Shown here: in pieces, positions 33,895 through 43,291 of the stretch
How positions within the stretch are numbered: position 1 is the first letter of the stretch
Layout of the letters: each line of letters starts with the position of its first letter
Origin: Gammaproteobacteria bacterium
GTDB lineage: Bacteria > Pseudomonadota > Gammaproteobacteria > Pseudomonadales > Azotimanducaceae
Direction: 5' to 3'
Length of the DNA: 46,746 nt
Assembly (NCBI GenBank): GCA_021773555.1
Contig: JAJFKA010000187.1
Coordinates: 1-46,746 of the forward strand
Translations under genes and position numbers: made by a program
The notes under the pieces: generated by a model
What the model was told of the DNA's origin: nothing
Databases searched by the model: none
What the model saw: only the letters and a program-made list of their open reading frames with translations

Positions 33895-34644
33895 ATGAGC
33901 GGCAAACATTTACCTGTACTGGCGACGACGACTGATCAGATACCCGAACGGATTCTTGTCGTCGGTGATCCCGCCCGGGTGGACCTGGTCGCGAATTCAC
34001 TGACCGCTGTGCAGCAGATCAGCCAGAACCGCGAATACAAGGTTATCCGTGGCGAATTTGACAACGAGGAAATTGGCGTCGTTTCCCATGGTGTGGGTTC
34101 GGCAGGCGCGGGGGTATGCTTCGAGGAACTTTGCCAGGCAGGCGCAAGGCGCATTATTCGCTGTGGCAGCGCTGGTGGTCTGCGCGCGGATATCAATGCA
34201 GGTGATGTGGTAATACTCACCGGTGCCGTTCGGGAAGACGGATTATCACGCAAGCTCGTGCCGGAAACCTACCCGGCGATTGCCTCTGCAGACATGGTTA
34301 TTGCGATGCGCCATGTTGCCACCGAGATGCTGCGAGATGGCGGCCGACAAGTCTATGAAGGACTGGGGCTTACCTCTGATCTTTTCTATCCTCACGACAT
34401 TCTCGGCAGCGATCTGGTCCTGTGGCAAAAATCCGGCCTGCTCGCAGTAGAGATGGAATGCTCAACATTGTTTGTTATCTGTTCATTGCACGGCGTTGAG
34501 TCCGGGGCTGTCCTGGCTATTGATGGTAATCCGTTACAACAGGATGAAGGATCCATGGAAACCTACAACCCGAGACAGGAGAGTGTTATTCAGGCCACCC
34601 AGACAGCAATAAAAATCGCTCTCACGGCAACCGCGGCGGCATGA
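33895..34644 (+). CDS. Nucleoside phosphorylase (uridine phosphorylase-like)
   Basis: A 249-residue member of the PNP/UDP phosphorylase family. It has the phosphate-site GDPARVDLVA near residue 23, the HGVGSAGAGVCFEEL loop, RCGSAGGLRADINAGDVV and the substrate-site Glu in LAVEMECSTLFVI. It phosphorolyses a nucleoside to base and (deoxy)ribose-1-phosphate in salvage. ATG at 33895 follows GGGAGAAATTCAA. HPRT, another salvage enzyme, lies 490 bp downstream. Base preference (uridine versus purine) is not decided by eye. Confidence 0.88.
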   Translation: MSGKHLPVLATTTDQIPERILVVGDPARVDLVANSLTAVQQISQNREYKVIRGEFDNEEIGVVSHGVGSAGAGVCFEELCQAGARRIIRCGSAGGLRADINAGDVVILTGAVREDGLSRKLVPETYPAIASADMVIAMRHVATEMLRDGGRQVYEGLGLTSDLFYPHDILGSDLVLWQKSGLLAVEMECSTLFVICSLHGVESGAVLAIDGNPLQQDEGSMETYNPRQESVIQATQTAIKIALTATAAA

Positions 34645-35032
34645 CTACTCTGACGGCGCGTCAGCCTGCCTGCGCCGCCAGTAATGTGCAAAAGCAAAAC
34701 CCGTAATCACCACCACAGCAAAGTAAACCGAGGGCAGGACAGCAACATCAGGCCGGGTTCCAATCGCCCAGGGCATCGCTTCCGGAATCGCGACGCTCAT
34801 CACATCCCATTGCTGGTAGAAAATCAGCAGACGGACAGGCTGCGATTAACATAATGCCCGCCATCAGCGATGCCGACATCTGCCATTTGAAATACAACGC
34901 AGCACTGATGAGCATGACCGCCAGCAGCGGGAATACAAGGGTATGCACCAGCGTGCCTAACAAAGGGATGCTAGGAGATCTGAACAACGCTTGAAACCGA
35001 AAAAGAAAATTTGAGCGTCGACAACGCATCAC
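34645..35032 (-). pseudogene. Decayed bile-acid:sodium symporter-like gene
   Basis: Two fragments in different frames share a membrane-protein pattern. The 5' part (from 35032) reads SNFLFRFQALFRSPSIPLLG, then LVFPLLAVMLISAALYF and MAGIMLIAACPSA, as in helices 2-4 of BASS-family symporters. The 3' part, in another frame and ending at the TAG at 34645, reads PWAIGTRPDVAVLPSVYFAV and VITGFAFAHYWRRRQ, like a final helix and basic tail. About 150 residues of middle and most of the N-terminus are gone, so this is a remnant after deletion. Its stop codon directly abuts that of the nucleoside phosphorylase gene. Confidence 0.6.
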
Positions 35033-35132
35033 GTTACTATAAACACGCTGGTGGCACGCACGCGGCTTAACGCTAAGTCTAACAGTGGTTGCATGTACTA
35101 CGACTGGCGATAAACATGACAGAAGGTATTTG

Positions 35133-35669
35133 ATGGACCACAGTGACTACGTAATCGAAGAGCTGATCTCGGCAAAGTCAATCGCTGCCCGGGTCGAGAG
35201 CCTCGCCAAAGAGATCACCGCGCACTTCTGCGATTCCGAGAAACTGACTGTCGTCGGCTTGTTGCGCGGATCATTTATATTTATCGCAGACCTCGTACGA
35301 GAACTGGAAATGCCCGTTGAAGTGGATTTTCTGGAAGTCTCCTCCTACGGCGACGCGATGGAATCCTCACGGGAGGTGAGAATCCTCAAAGATTTACGCG
35401 GTCGCATCAATGGCCGTGACGTACTTCTGGTGGAGGATATCGTGGACACCGGACACACGATGGCGCATGTACAACGACTGCTTCGTTCTCGTCAGCCGGA
35501 AAGGTTGGAGGTCTGTGCGCTCCTGGACAAACCTTCGCGACGCGAGGTTTCCGTTGACGTGCGTTGGATAGGATTCGAGATTCCTGACGAGTTTGTCGTC
35601 GGCTATGGTATCGACTATGGCCAGCGAAATCGAAACCTGCCCTACATCGGCAAGGTAAAAATGCTTTAA
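35133..35669 (+). CDS. hpt: Hypoxanthine phosphoribosyltransferase
   Basis: A 178-residue type I phosphoribosyltransferase. It has [18 protein letters not shown], the flexible-loop region [16 protein letters not shown], the PRPP-binding motif [13 protein letters not shown] (residues 98-110), and [10 protein letters not shown] followed by [22 protein letters not shown] at the C-terminus, all diagnostic of HPRT. It converts hypoxanthine or guanine with PRPP to IMP or GMP. The ATG at 35133, preceded by AAGG, fits the family start; the frame upstream to 35085 is not needed. Confidence 0.95.
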   Translation: MDHSDYVIEELISAKSIAARVESLAKEITAHFCDSEKLTVVGLLRGSFIFIADLVRELEMPVEVDFLEVSSYGDAMESSREVRILKDLRGRINGRDVLLVEDIVDTGHTMAHVQRLLRSRQPERLEVCALLDKPSRREVSVDVRWIGFEIPDEFVVGYGIDYGQRNRNLPYIGKVKML

Positions 35670-35703
35670 TCACCCACTTTCTTGTGATCTTACTGAGGAA
35701 CTT

Positions 35704-36780
35704 ATGGCACCAATTCCAAAAGGTGGTACCGTCGCAGTGACCGGCGCTGCCGGATTTATCGGTGGCTGGATCGTCCGTTTGCTGCTGGACAAAGGCTATC
35801 GCGTTCGCGCTTGCGTACGCGACGTCGATGACGAAAGCAAAACCACTTTCCTCAAACAGATGCACGGCTATGCCTCTGGTCGCTTAACGCTCTACTCAGC
35901 CGACCTGGATAACGACGGCTGTTTCGATGGGATTTTCACTGGCTGCCATGGGGTCTGCCATGTGTCTCATGTCAGCGACTATGACGACCAGGACTATGTA
36001 AAACGCGTTTGTGATCACATTATTGAGAGCGTCAATAAAGCACAGACTGTGACCCGGGTGATCGTCACCTCCAGCATTGCCGCCGTAATTTCCGAGGCTG
36101 ACATGCAGGAACTGGTACGCAGGCCTGTCTGCTATGAGGATCGCTACCCCGATGAACAAAATCCGAAACGAACCCCGGAACGTGGTCAGGGCTATTCCAT
36201 GGGTAAGGTCATCGCGCAGCGAGTCTTTTCCGAGGCAGCAGAGCAAAATGGCAACTGGGATGCCATCACCTGCTGCCCGGCGGATAACGTCGGCCCGATC
36301 CAGTCAGCTCATCAGAAGAACATGGGGCCCTGGCAACACAATATCGAGATGATGCTGCTAGGCAAGTATTTCCAGAACGGCGCTTATCGACCCTGGATGA
36401 CGGTTGATGTCCGGGACGATGCCGAGTGTCATATCGGCTTACTGGAAAGCGTTGATGTGAAGAACGGTGAACGCTACATCGCCTGGTCAACCGACACGCG
36501 CAATGTTGAAGACATTTGCGCCAGTATTGATCGACTGCTGCCAGAACTGGGACATGACACACCAGAAGTTACCGACTCATTCCCCGAAAGAGTTCAGGTA
36601 CGCGAGCAGGAACTGCGCGCAATATGGGCGGGATGTGAACTTCGCAATGACCGAATACGCGCCATTCTGCCAATCCGCTTTCGCCCACTGGACGAATCGA
36701 TCAGGGACTGTGTTGAGTCACTGCTTTACATCGCCAGAATAAAGCCGGTTGTACGTGACGGGTTCAAACAAACTGTCTGA
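35704..36780 (+). CDS. NAD(P)-dependent epimerase/reductase (dihydroflavonol-4-reductase-like extended SDR)
   Basis: A 358-residue extended SDR. The Rossmann motif is TGAAGFIGGWIV near residues 14-25, followed by RACVRDVDDESK, and the catalytic Tyr-x3-Lys in YSMGKVIAQ near 163. The VIVTSSIAAVI strand supplies the active-site Ser. Overall order resembles the dihydroflavonol reductase/cinnamoyl-CoA reductase-like group; bacterial members reduce varied carbonyls. ATG at 35704 follows GAGGAACTT. It is 34 bp downstream of hpt in the same direction. Confidence 0.85.
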   Translation: MAPIPKGGTVAVTGAAGFIGGWIVRLLLDKGYRVRACVRDVDDESKTTFLKQMHGYASGRLTLYSADLDNDGCFDGIFTGCHGVCHVSHVSDYDDQDYVKRVCDHIIESVNKAQTVTRVIVTSSIAAVISEADMQELVRRPVCYEDRYPDEQNPKRTPERGQGYSMGKVIAQRVFSEAAEQNGNWDAITCCPADNVGPIQSAHQKNMGPWQHNIEMMLLGKYFQNGAYRPWMTVDVRDDAECHIGLLESVDVKNGERYIAWSTDTRNVEDICASIDRLLPELGHDTPEVTDSFPERVQVREQELRAIWAGCELRNDRIRAILPIRFRPLDESIRDCVESLLYIARIKPVVRDGFKQTV

Positions 36781-36802
36781 GTTTTACTCGTGACCTCAAG
36801 TA

Positions 36803-37663
36803 TCACCCATTCGAATCGTCAACGTCCTTCAGGAACGGCTTGATAACACCGAGGATGCTGGCCGGTTTCTCCTTCCAGATCACATGACTGGCATCCCTGA
36901 TTTCCGCAAACGCGCAGCCGGGAATTTTGTTCGCATAGCGGATACCCGTTTCGGGTGTCGCTTCATCATGTTGCCCGCAGATGACCAGAGTCGGCACTTT
37001 TATTTTTGACAGGTCTGCCACCCGTGTGTATCCACGAAGCGTACCGGTTGGTTCAAACTCAGCAGGTCCCCACATATATTCATAAATAGCCTCGCCATTC
37101 GGGTTGACCGGCCGTTTCTCCTTTTTCGGCTTGTTGCGATACACATGCTTATCGTAATACTCGCCCATGGCTTTTTTATAAACCGCTGAATCTGTGGCAC
37201 CAATGTCATGGCAGGTTTCGATGATGCGTCGCGTCCTGGCGGGCAGACCCTTAATTAACCGTCGGCCGTCGGTCTTCCAGTCACGCGTACTGAACAGTGG
37301 CGACTGGAACACCAGTGACTTGACGCCTTTGCCGCGTTTGCGCAGGTAATATTCAAGTGCCAGAGTGGTACCCCAGGAGCCACCCATCAGGTGAAATTCC
37401 CACAGGTGCCAGGCATCAATCAGATATGACAGTTCAGCGACGAAGGTTTCGATTTTCCAGAGTTTCTTTGTGGTCTTGCTGCTCTTACCACTCCCTAACT
37501 GGGTATAACAATAGACTTGCCGGTCAGCGGCGAGGCGGAACACATTGCTGTCAGGCTGGTGCATACCCCCAGGGCCACCATGAAGCCAGATAATGGGCGT
37601 TAACCCGGACCGTCCCTTCCGGGTGTAGTGTGTCTTCCCCAGTCGATGCTGCACAAACGCCAT
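36803..37663 (-). CDS. Prolyl aminopeptidase-like alpha/beta hydrolase (S33)
   Basis: A 286-residue alpha/beta hydrolase. HGGPGG near residue 28 is the oxyanion motif of proline iminopeptidases, Ser96 lies in GGSWGTT, Asp in ICGQHDEATPE and His in DASHVIWKE. Proline iminopeptidases cleave N-terminal Pro from peptides; relatives act on other amides and esters. No signal peptide is present, so the enzyme is cytoplasmic. The central lid is Lys/Arg-rich (KKEKRPVNP). It converges with the epimerase gene and is divergent from the third LLM gene. Confidence 0.87.
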   Translation of the reverse strand: MAFVQHRLGKTHYTRKGRSGLTPIIWLHGGPGGMHQPDSNVFRLAADRQVYCYTQLGSGKSSKTTKKLWKIETFVAELSYLIDAWHLWEFHLMGGSWGTTLALEYYLRKRGKGVKSLVFQSPLFSTRDWKTDGRRLIKGLPARTRRIIETCHDIGATDSAVYKKAMGEYYDKHVYRNKPKKEKRPVNPNGEAIYEYMWGPAEFEPTGTLRGYTRVADLSKIKVPTLVICGQHDEATPETGIRYANKIPGCAFAEIRDASHVIWKEKPASILGVIKPFLKDVDDSNG

Positions 37664-37767
37664 AAGTTCACTCCCGTATCGCTGTCGTTCCCTTTATCCC
37701 ACAGGGAATTGCGGTTCGCCGCTGGTTCATGTTCAACTAGCGCGCACATTAAACACGCAGCTCAACC

Positions 37768-38781
37768 ATGACCGAACTTTCAGTTCTTGACCTCTCACCG
37801 ATCACCCAGGGCAGCACTGCCGGCCAGGCCCTGGCTAATTCGCTGGATCTCGCCCGGCACGCGGAAAAGTTCGGCTACCGGCGATTCTGGGTGGCTGAAC
37901 ACCATAACATGCGCGGTATCGCAAGTGCGGCTACCGCCGTCGTCATCGCCCATATTGCCGGTGGTACTTCAACTATCCGCGTCGGCGCGGGCGGCATCAT
38001 GCTGCCAAACCATGCACCGCTGGTCATAGCGGAACAGTTTGGTACCCTGGCGTCGCTGTTTCCCGGCAGGATTGACCTCGGTCTTGGCAGGGCCCCCGGG
38101 ACGGATGGCATTACCGCGCAGGCGTTACGGCGGACATTAAACGCTGGCGTCGATGATTTCCCCCGGGACGTGGTTGAATTGCAGCACTACTTCAAGGATG
38201 CAGAACCGGGCCAGCGAGTGACTGCGGTGCCCGGTGCAGGTACCCATGTGCCACTCTGGATACTGGGTTCCAGTCTGTTTGGTGCGCAACTCGCAGCGAT
38301 GCTTGGCTTGCCATTCGCCTTCGCCTCACATTTCGCACCTGCCGCAATGATGCAGGCGATAGCAATTTACCGGGAGAGATTCGAGCCGTCAGAACAACTG
38401 CAAACACCTTATCTGATGCTTGGTTTCAATGTTTGTGCCGCCGACACCGATGAGGAGGCACATTTCCTGCGCTCATCCTCCATTCAATCATTCCTGAACC
38501 TGCGTCACGGTAATCCAGGACAATTACCGCCGCCAATTGAAGGTTTTGAAGCATCGCTCAGTGATCAGGACCGGGGCCTGTTAGCGCAGATGAGTAGTTG
38601 CTCAGCGGTGGGATCACCTGCGGTTATTCGACAGGAGATGGCATCGTTCATCAGCAGAACCGGTGCGGATGAACTCATGCTGGTATCGTCGGTATTTGAT
38701 CACAACAAGCGAGTGTACGGATTCAAACTTGCGGCGGAGGCGGGTATTGACGTCAGAACCACGGAGCAGGCTAACGCCTGA
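37768..38781 (+). CDS. LLM-class flavin-dependent oxidoreductase (YhbW-like)
   Basis: A 337-residue luciferase-like enzyme of the alkanal monooxygenase-like branch. Features are [20 protein letters not shown] near the start, [44 protein letters not shown] and [16 protein letters not shown], all typical of YhbW/MsnO8-like proteins. It is expected to use FMN and a reductase supplied in trans. It lies opposite and next to the CYP153-like gene (convergent). It is the third LLM-type gene in the window and the least like the other two. Confidence 0.9.
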   Translation: MTELSVLDLSPITQGSTAGQALANSLDLARHAEKFGYRRFWVAEHHNMRGIASAATAVVIAHIAGGTSTIRVGAGGIMLPNHAPLVIAEQFGTLASLFPGRIDLGLGRAPGTDGITAQALRRTLNAGVDDFPRDVVELQHYFKDAEPGQRVTAVPGAGTHVPLWILGSSLFGAQLAAMLGLPFAFASHFAPAAMMQAIAIYRERFEPSEQLQTPYLMLGFNVCAADTDEEAHFLRSSSIQSFLNLRHGNPGQLPPPIEGFEASLSDQDRGLLAQMSSCSAVGSPAVIRQEMASFISRTGADELMLVSSVFDHNKRVYGFKLAAEAGIDVRTTEQANA

Positions 38782-38815
38782 TCAGGGGTTCTTCCAGTCT
38801 AACCGGTCGTGGAAT

Positions 38816-40060
38816 CTACCAGGCATGCAACCTGACAGGCAGTTCCTCATAGCCTTTTACAAAGCTCGATTGTACGCGTAGGGGCTCGCCCACCACTTCA
38901 ACAAATCGGAAGCGCTTGTGAATTTCCTCCCACACGGTGCGCAGCTGCATTTCAGCAAGCCGGTTTCCCATGCAGCGGTGCAGACCAAAGCCAAACGACA
39001 TGTGGTGCCGGGACCGGTCCCGATCAATGATGAATTCGTTGGGATTTGTTATCACCTCTTCATCTCTGTTAGCAGAGACGTACCACATGATCACCTTGTC
39101 ACCCTTCTTGATATGTTTGCCGCGCAGGACATAGTCCTGGGTCGCGGTACGACGCATGTGTGCCAGTGGAGTCTGATAGCGAATGATTTCCGAGACCATG
39201 ACGGGAATCAATTCAGGATTTTTGCGCAGCTTTTCATACTCCGCGGGGAACTGGTTGAGAAAATACACCCCCCCTGATATCGAGTTACGGGTGGTGTCAT
39301 TGCCGCCAACGATCAGCAGAATGAGGTTGCCCAGAAATTCCATAGGTTCCATGTTCTGAGTATCTTCACTGTGTGCCATCATGGAGATCAGATCATTGCC
39401 CGGTGGCTGGTTAATACGTTCATTCCACAGCCCGGTGAATACCTCAAGGCACTCCAGCAACGCTGCGCGCCTGACGGTCTCGGGTGTAGTTCCACCATTG
39501 ACCTCTGATGAGGTCGCACAATCAGACCAATAGGTCAGTTTGCGCCGGTCCTCGAAAGGAAAATCAAATAATGTGGCCAGCATCTGGGTGGTCAATTCGA
39601 TTGAGACCCGATCTACCCAGTTAAATGTCTCGCCGATGGGCAGTTCGTCCAGGATTTTTCCAGCTCGCTCGCGAATGACAGGCTCAAGCAACGCCAGATT
39701 GCTGGGCTGGACAACACCGGTGACAGTTTTTCGTTGTACATCGTGCTTGGGCGGGTCCATCTGAATAAAACTTGAGGTCTTGAAGTCTTCCATACGCTCA
39801 AAAATCGAAATGCCACCAACCTCCGAGGAAAATACCTCGTGGTTTTTCTCAACTTCCATAATGTCGTTAAACTTGGTGATCGACCAGTAAGCCCCGAATG
39901 GGCTTTCCTTGCAGTAGTGCACCGGGTCCTCGTTGCGAAGGCGCTCGAAATAAGGCCAGAATGCATTTGCCTTGAACAGCATGGGGCTGCTCACATCGAT
40001 GTCTTCCAGTGGCATGGTATAGGGGTCTGGGAACTCGTCGTGGCTGATTGCTTCGCTCAT
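38816..40060 (-). CDS. Cytochrome P450, CYP153-like (alkane/fatty acid hydroxylase type)
   Basis: A 414-residue soluble bacterial P450. The heme Cys is in FGFGLHRCMGNRLAE near residue 360, the K-helix Glu-x2-Arg in EIIRYQTPLAHMRR, and the oxygen-binding I-helix in LIVGGNDTTRN. Segments EKNHEVFSSEVGG, FIQMDPPKHDVQRK, NWVDRVSIELTTQMLATLFDFPFE and GDKVIMWYVSANRDEEV match CYP153 terminal hydroxylases of alkanes and fatty acids closely. It needs ferredoxin and ferredoxin reductase; neither is encoded nearby. ATG at 40060 follows GGAGACCGAT. Monocistronic. Confidence 0.9.
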   Translation of the reverse strand: MSEAISHDEFPDPYTMPLEDIDVSSPMLFKANAFWPYFERLRNEDPVHYCKESPFGAYWSITKFNDIMEVEKNHEVFSSEVGGISIFERMEDFKTSSFIQMDPPKHDVQRKTVTGVVQPSNLALLEPVIRERAGKILDELPIGETFNWVDRVSIELTTQMLATLFDFPFEDRRKLTYWSDCATSSEVNGGTTPETVRRAALLECLEVFTGLWNERINQPPGNDLISMMAHSEDTQNMEPMEFLGNLILLIVGGNDTTRNSISGGVYFLNQFPAEYEKLRKNPELIPVMVSEIIRYQTPLAHMRRTATQDYVLRGKHIKKGDKVIMWYVSANRDEEVITNPNEFIIDRDRSRHHMSFGFGLHRCMGNRLAEMQLRTVWEEIHKRFRFVEVVGEPLRVQSSFVKGYEELPVRLHAW

Positions 40061-40263
40061 ATCGGTCTCCTGATTGAGGGTTTCGCGCAGAATTTCCGTA
40101 TTATTACTGTAAACCCAGGGCCTTCACAAGCACGGTCATTGTGAATCCAGCACGTGACGTGGCGCCAGGACTCGCCTATTCTTGCTCCAGTCGCCAATAT
40201 TCCTATCGAAGATCAGGCAAACCCTGACCTGTGGCGATACCTCAGTCAATGGAGAACAAATTC

Positions 40264-40881
40264 ATGATCAAGCTTTACGGTGCACCCTTAAGTAACTACT
40301 ACAACATGATAAAAGTAGCCATGCTCGAAAAAGGGATCGAATTTGAAGAGGTGTTAACCCCACCGTCACAGGAAGAGCCCTTTCTGCAGAAGAGCCCGAT
40401 GGGAAAAATTCCCTGCATTGAAACGGAATCCGGGTTTCTTTCCGAGTCGATCCCGATTCTCGAATACCTGGAGGAAGTATCGAGCGAAACAAACCTTATT
40501 CCCGGCGATGCATTTCAGCGCGCCAAGGTCCGCGAGATCGCCCAGGCACTGGAACTGCATGTGGAACTCGTGGCCCGTCAGGGGTACGGCGCCCTGCGTG
40601 ACCGGCCTGTACCGGATCACATCAAGGACAGCTTGAAAACTGATTTGCCGAAAGGCACCGCGGCACTTGGCAAGCTGACAAAATTCAATCCATGGATTGC
40701 GGGAGACCAGTTCAGCTATGCGGACATAGTAGGGTACTTTTCATTCATCCTGGCTAACCGATCAGCAAAGGCGAACATTGACGTTGACCTGCTCGCCAGC
40801 CTTGAGGGTGCCAGCGCATGGTATGAGAAAGTCGGTGCCCGGGAATCTGTGCAACGTGCCCTGGCTGATCAGAAAAAGTGA
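40264..40881 (+). CDS. Glutathione S-transferase
   Basis: A 205-residue GST. The N-terminal thioredoxin-like domain has KLYGAPLSNYYNMIKVAMLEKGIEFEE and the glutathione-site KIPCIETESGFLSESIPILEYLEE (Glu-Ser pair). The C-terminal helical domain includes NPWIAGDQFSYADIVGYF, the GST N-capping motif. It probably conjugates or reduces an electrophile. ATG at 40264 follows GGAGA with 9-nt spacing; the TTG/ATG upstream is not needed. It is 19 bp before the phosphoesterase gene, so the two are probably co-transcribed. Confidence 0.9.
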   Translation: MIKLYGAPLSNYYNMIKVAMLEKGIEFEEVLTPPSQEEPFLQKSPMGKIPCIETESGFLSESIPILEYLEEVSSETNLIPGDAFQRAKVREIAQALELHVELVARQGYGALRDRPVPDHIKDSLKTDLPKGTAALGKLTKFNPWIAGDQFSYADIVGYFSFILANRSAKANIDVDLLASLEGASAWYEKVGARESVQRALADQKK

Positions 40882-40900
40882 TCACGGCTAACCGGGTTTT

Positions 40901-41653
40901 GTGTCGGTAACGGCTTCTCCAATGCGACCTGCCAGCAATCCTGTCACCCGGCTGGGAGTAATCGGTGATGTGCATGCGGAGGACGAGCGCCTTCGCCAGA
41001 CACTAGCCCATTTGGCCGACAGAAACGTCGACGCGATCGTCTGTACCGGTGACATTGTCGACGGTGCCGGATGTCCCGACAGCGCCGCAGAGCTCCTCTG
41101 CCACCACGATGTGTCGACAGTACGTGGCAATCATGATCGCTGGATGCTGACCAACAAGGCACGACATATCCCTTTCGCCCATCATCTGGAAGATCTGACT
41201 GCGGGCACGATCAGTTATCTGCAAAGCCTGCCGACGCAAATCGAAATCGAAACGCTCACCGGCAAACTGTTGCTCTGCCACGGTATGGGTGATAACGATC
41301 TGCAGAAAATCTGGCCGGGGACCGTGCGCATGCCAACGGAGCGAAGCCGGCAGCTCGATCAGATCATAGAGGACGACGAATATCGTTATGTCATCAACGG
41401 CCACATGCACTTCCGTACGATGATTCATTTCGAAAACCTCACTTTGATCAATGCCGGAACATTGAAAGGCGAACACAGACCGGGATTTTCCATCATCGAT
41501 TTCGAGGCGCAGACAGTCTCTGGATTCGAGCATCAGGAGGATGCAGTGATTTCCTCGAGATGCCTTCCGCTCGCAGCTGGTGAGGAGCAACAGGTCTGGC
41601 GCAATACCCAGGAATTCGACGGTGACTGGCAGCCGTTGCTGTTGTTTTCATAA
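40901..41653 (+). CDS. Metallophosphoesterase
   Basis: A 250-residue calcineurin-like phosphoesterase. Metal motifs are GDVHAE near residue 24, CTGDIVDG near 46, VRGNHDRWM near 71, LLCHGMGD near 123 and INGHMHFRTM near 162, covering the di-metal site of this superfamily. It may hydrolyse a phosphodiester or phosphomonoester; the YfcE/diadenosine type cannot be distinguished. The GTG at 40901 is used; an ATG at 40922 is possible. It sits behind the GST gene. Confidence 0.87.
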   Translation: MSVTASPMRPASNPVTRLGVIGDVHAEDERLRQTLAHLADRNVDAIVCTGDIVDGAGCPDSAAELLCHHDVSTVRGNHDRWMLTNKARHIPFAHHLEDLTAGTISYLQSLPTQIEIETLTGKLLLCHGMGDNDLQKIWPGTVRMPTERSRQLDQIIEDDEYRYVINGHMHFRTMIHFENLTLINAGTLKGEHRPGFSIIDFEAQTVSGFEHQEDAVISSRCLPLAAGEEQQVWRNTQEFDGDWQPLLLFS

Positions 41654-41766
41654 GAGATCGTGATGTTCACGGAATGATTCTGGATGCGAACGATTGGATG
41701 AATTTCGCCACTCTGGAAATTATTGGAAAATAACCTGAATTACGGGACAATTACCCCCGGCTCGCG

Positions 41767-42021
41767 ATGCCTGTGAGGAGGCTGTTCGTTAATGAAATTC
41801 TCGGCTCCAGATTGAGTACTTTCGCCTGGTCCGACGTCGTCATTTCCGCCATTGTCTTGTTAACATTTGTTGATGTTGAGTCGAGACGACTTGGGATGAA
41901 GCACGTCTGGATGCCCTGGGTGGCAACATTGACGGTGGGGGTATCTCTGGGGCTGCCGATGTTTCTGCTCATGCGAGAATATCACCTCGGTGCCGCACGG
42001 CGAGAATTGCATGCGACGTAA
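41767..42021 (+). CDS. DUF2834-like small membrane protein, apparently N-terminally shortened
   Basis: An 84-residue protein with two hydrophobic helices: FAWSDVVISAIVLLTFVDVE and MPWVATLTVGVSLGLPMFLLM, ending REYHLGAARRE. The DVVISAI helix, the VExxR turn and the VGxSLGLPxFLxxRE closing are the core of DUF2834. Relatives of about 110 residues have another N-terminal helix that is missing; no start with a ribosome-binding site gives it, and a stop lies 11 codons upstream. It may be truncated or simply short. Function unknown. Confidence 0.5.
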   Translation: MPVRRLFVNEILGSRLSTFAWSDVVISAIVLLTFVDVESRRLGMKHVWMPWVATLTVGVSLGLPMFLLMREYHLGAARRELHAT

Positions 42022-42056
42022 TCTGTGCGTTCAAGTCCGCGCCGAGAAGCACCGCC

Positions 42057-42749
42057 GTGGGTGAACGGGTTGCGCTCACAATCGACGCTGGACAGATGGA
42101 TTGTTATGTCGCCCGCCCAGCCACAAACGTTTTCGGCGGTATCCTGGTCTGCATGCACGGCCCGGGCGTTGACGAGTTCATTCGAGACATATGCGAGCGA
42201 CTGGCAAACCTGGGTTATCTCGCCATCGCCCCTGACTTTTACCATCGCCAGGGCAGCGACCTGACTGAGCCCTGGTCTAAAGTCGTCGACACTGAAGCCA
42301 TCGTTGATATGCGGGTGGCGACGGATTTTCTCGAAGCCTATGCAGTTACGCCCATCGGCATCCTTGGTTTCTGCATGGGTGGCAGACTGGCATTCCTCAA
42401 CCTGGCGCATGACGATCGATTAAAAACTGGAATTATCATTCACGGCGGAAACATCATGAAGTCCCGCGACGCAGGCCTGCCTTCGCCTCTGGACCAGACC
42501 GATGCGATACACGCATCGGTTCTCGGTATTTTTGGTGAGGATGATGTGAATCCGAGTCCAGCCGACCGGGTCATCATCGAGCAAAGGTTGCAAAGCGCTG
42601 GAGTCGAGTTCCGATTGGATTCCTACCAGGGAGCGGGACATGCGTTTCTAAACTTCACGCGCCCTGAAGTGTATCGGGAGAAGCAGGCAGAACTCGCCTG
42701 GGATTCTTGCGTTACCTGGTTGCAATCGGAAATGCGAACTAATGCATGA
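42057..42749 (+). CDS. Dienelactone hydrolase-family protein
   Basis: A 230-residue alpha/beta hydrolase with a Cys nucleophile. Cys106 is in GFCMGGR, Asp in GEDDVNPSPAD and His in GAGHAFLN, the Cys-Asp-His triad of dienelactone hydrolases. The N-terminus also fits (CYVARPATNVFGGILVCMH). It hydrolyses dienelactone or a related lactone, as in aromatic ring-cleavage pathways, though no ring-cleavage gene is present here. The start is a GTG at 42057 with GAGAAG upstream. It precedes a DUF1801 gene at 41 bp. Confidence 0.9.
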   Translation: MGERVALTIDAGQMDCYVARPATNVFGGILVCMHGPGVDEFIRDICERLANLGYLAIAPDFYHRQGSDLTEPWSKVVDTEAIVDMRVATDFLEAYAVTPIGILGFCMGGRLAFLNLAHDDRLKTGIIIHGGNIMKSRDAGLPSPLDQTDAIHASVLGIFGEDDVNPSPADRVIIEQRLQSAGVEFRLDSYQGAGHAFLNFTRPEVYREKQAELAWDSCVTWLQSEMRTNA

Positions 42750-42790
42750 AAGGAAGTTGAAGCAACCTGAGAATCAGTCGGTGAGACCAG

Positions 42791-43192
42791 ATGATGGATG
42801 ATCTGTTTAGCCTGTCCTATGGCCGCAGCCACGATCCCGACATTGACCGCTGGTTTGCTGCGCGACCCGATGAACTGGGTCATATCGCCAGGGGCTGGTA
42901 TGACGAGGTAAGAGCAACCGGCGATGACATACTTGAGTTGATCCATGATGGCTGCCCCGTTGCGTGTGTCGAAGATGTGCCGTTTGTGTACATCGACGTA
43001 TTCACTGCTCATGTCAGTGTTGGATTCTTTGCCGGTGCCTTCCTGCCAGATCCTGCTCACCTGTTGCAAGGCACAGGAAAACGCATGCGTCACACTAAAA
43101 TCAGTCCGGTTAAATCCTGTAACCGCGATGCTCTGAAGAAGCTCATCATCACTGCGTATTCCGATATGAGCGAACGTGTTCGACGCCGTTGA
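42791..43192 (+). CDS. DUF1801 (YdhG-like) protein
   Basis: A 133-residue protein. It has DPDIDRWFAARPDELGHIARGWYDEVRATGDD near the start and AHVSVGFFAGAFLPDPAHLLQGTGKRMRHTKI, the strongly conserved DUF1801 core. Two Cys (GCPVACVED) precede a FVYIDVF strand. No biochemical function is established. It is the last gene of a plus-strand run (GST, phosphoesterase, DUF2834, dienelactone hydrolase, DUF1801). ATG at 42791; an adjacent ATG is the next codon. Confidence 0.82.
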   Translation: MMDDLFSLSYGRSHDPDIDRWFAARPDELGHIARGWYDEVRATGDDILELIHDGCPVACVEDVPFVYIDVFTAHVSVGFFAGAFLPDPAHLLQGTGKRMRHTKISPVKSCNRDALKKLIITAYSDMSERVRRR

Positions 43193-43291
43193 GGTTTGCG
43201 CCGTGACCAGCCTTTGCACACGAAATACACAAGGGTTCCGGGACTATTGAGAGTCCGCAACCAGGAGCCCGCAACCATTCCACTTGTTCTC

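Noticed and set aside
43241-43256. GGACT/AGTCC hairpin between the DUF1801 and ABM genes as a terminator.
   Set aside because: 5-bp stem with no T-tract on either strand.
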